From: UBA1783 sp964449115
GTDB lineage: Bacteria; Bacillota_I; Bacilli_A; Erysipelotrichales; Erysipelotrichaceae
Reading direction: 5' to 3'
DNA length: 15,485 nt
NCBI GenBank assembly: GCA_964449115.1
Contig: CAYUXW010000034.1
Span: forward strand, 1-15,485
Shown: positions 15,285 through 15,485 of the stretch, in pieces
Position numbering within the stretch: position 1 is the first letter of the stretch
Layout of the letters: each line of letters starts with the position of its first letter
Notes under the pieces: model-generated
What the model saw: only the letters and a program-made list of their open reading frames with translations
Told to the model about the DNA's origin: nothing
Databases searched by the model: none
Made by a program: the position numbers and the translations under genes

Positions 15285-15431
15285 CTATTTCTGTCCGCAT
15301 TCACATTGGTAATGTGGTCTTTTGTATTCTCCACAATTTGGACACTTAACCAATGTAGGAGCAACTAACTTGTAGTGTGTTCTACGTTTATTTTTTCTTG
15401 TTTTTGATACTCTTCTTTGTTGAACTGCCAT
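15285..15431 (-). CDS. rpmF: 50S ribosomal protein L32
   Basis: Small protein of the large ribosomal subunit, 48 residues, strongly basic. It begins MAVQQRRVSKTRKNKRRTHY, the family signature, and carries a Cys knuckle CPNC (30-33). The second Cys pair is CEC (43-45), where zinc-binding L32 usually has CxxC, and the protein ends three residues later, so the tail is very short. AGGAGG is eight bases before the ATG. It follows a probable DUF177 gene, the usual neighbour. Stop is TAG. Confidence 0.95.
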   Translation of the reverse strand: MAVQQRRVSKTRKNKRRTHYKLVAPTLVKCPNCGEYKRPHYQCECGQK

Positions 15432-15443
15432 TGTTCTTCCCTC

Positions 15444-15485
15444 CTATTCATCCTGCGGTATATATTCTTTTAATTTTGCGAGTCT
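15444..15485 (-). CDS. DUF177/YceD-family protein, C-terminal end only
   Basis: The window edge cuts this gene. The visible 13 residues, RLAKLKEYIPQDE, end with TAG 12 bases before rpmF, and the rpmF ribosome binding site begins at that stop. DUF177 (YceD/YlbN) proteins commonly end with a DPRLAKL-type sequence and commonly precede rpmF, so the call rests on this short tail and on position. The Bacillota family members are thought to act in 23S rRNA/ribosome assembly. Confidence 0.6.
   Translation of the reverse strand, partial: RLAKLKEYIPQDE

Noticed and set aside
1..15485. Mobile elements, CRISPR repeats, tRNA/rRNA genes or a defence system.
   Set aside because: No transposase-like gene, terminal repeats, spaced repeats or RNA gene structure was seen; all the coding space is core housekeeping genes.

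Overview
The window is a gene-dense, AT-rich stretch in which every supported gene lies on the minus strand. It looks like a low-GC Bacillota chromosome. The gene set, an RpmF protein of the short Cys-containing type, Gram-positive style promoters and ribosome binding sites, a T-box leader and a stop-codon set without any TGA fit an Erysipelotrichia-like or otherwise Mollicutes-adjacent lineage. That placement is inference and was not tested by search. No mobile element, CRISPR array, tRNA or rRNA was found, and no intergenic gap exceeds 300 bases.

Transcription runs from high to low coordinates. The right end carries the last 13 codons of a probable DUF177/YceD protein and rpmF (ribosomal protein L32), closed by a strong terminator. 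A spacer of about 225 bases with further terminator-like hairpins follows. Next is a short division and cell-wall (dcw) operon: mraZ, rsmH, ftsL and a PASTA-containing class B penicillin-binding protein. It starts from a good promoter with three phased G-rich boxes that are probable MraZ operators. A terminator overlaps the stop codon of the penicillin-binding protein gene.

A new promoter then drives mraY, a small ComN/YrzD-like gene, a divergent secDF and recJ, tightly packed with short gaps or overlaps. apt has its own extended -10 promoter and a terminator. The bifunctional (p)ppGpp gene rel follows with its own promoter and terminator. The left end is hisS-aspS, preceded by a promoter and a complete T-box leader ending in an antiterminator/terminator switch.

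Functionally, the right half makes the lipid I step enzyme (MraY), septal peptidoglycan enzymes and division proteins. The middle holds protein export (SecDF), DNA repair (RecJ) and purine salvage (Apt). The left holds the amino-acid starvation response: Rel senses uncharged tRNA on ribosomes, and the T-box senses uncharged tRNA at the level of synthetase transcription. The best leads are the overlapping GACAC (Asp GAC / His CAC) specifier region in the hisS-aspS T-box, the degenerate SecDF, the MraZ box array and the complete absence of TGA stops. I did not find a wholly new system; the window is mostly core housekeeping genes with unusual details.
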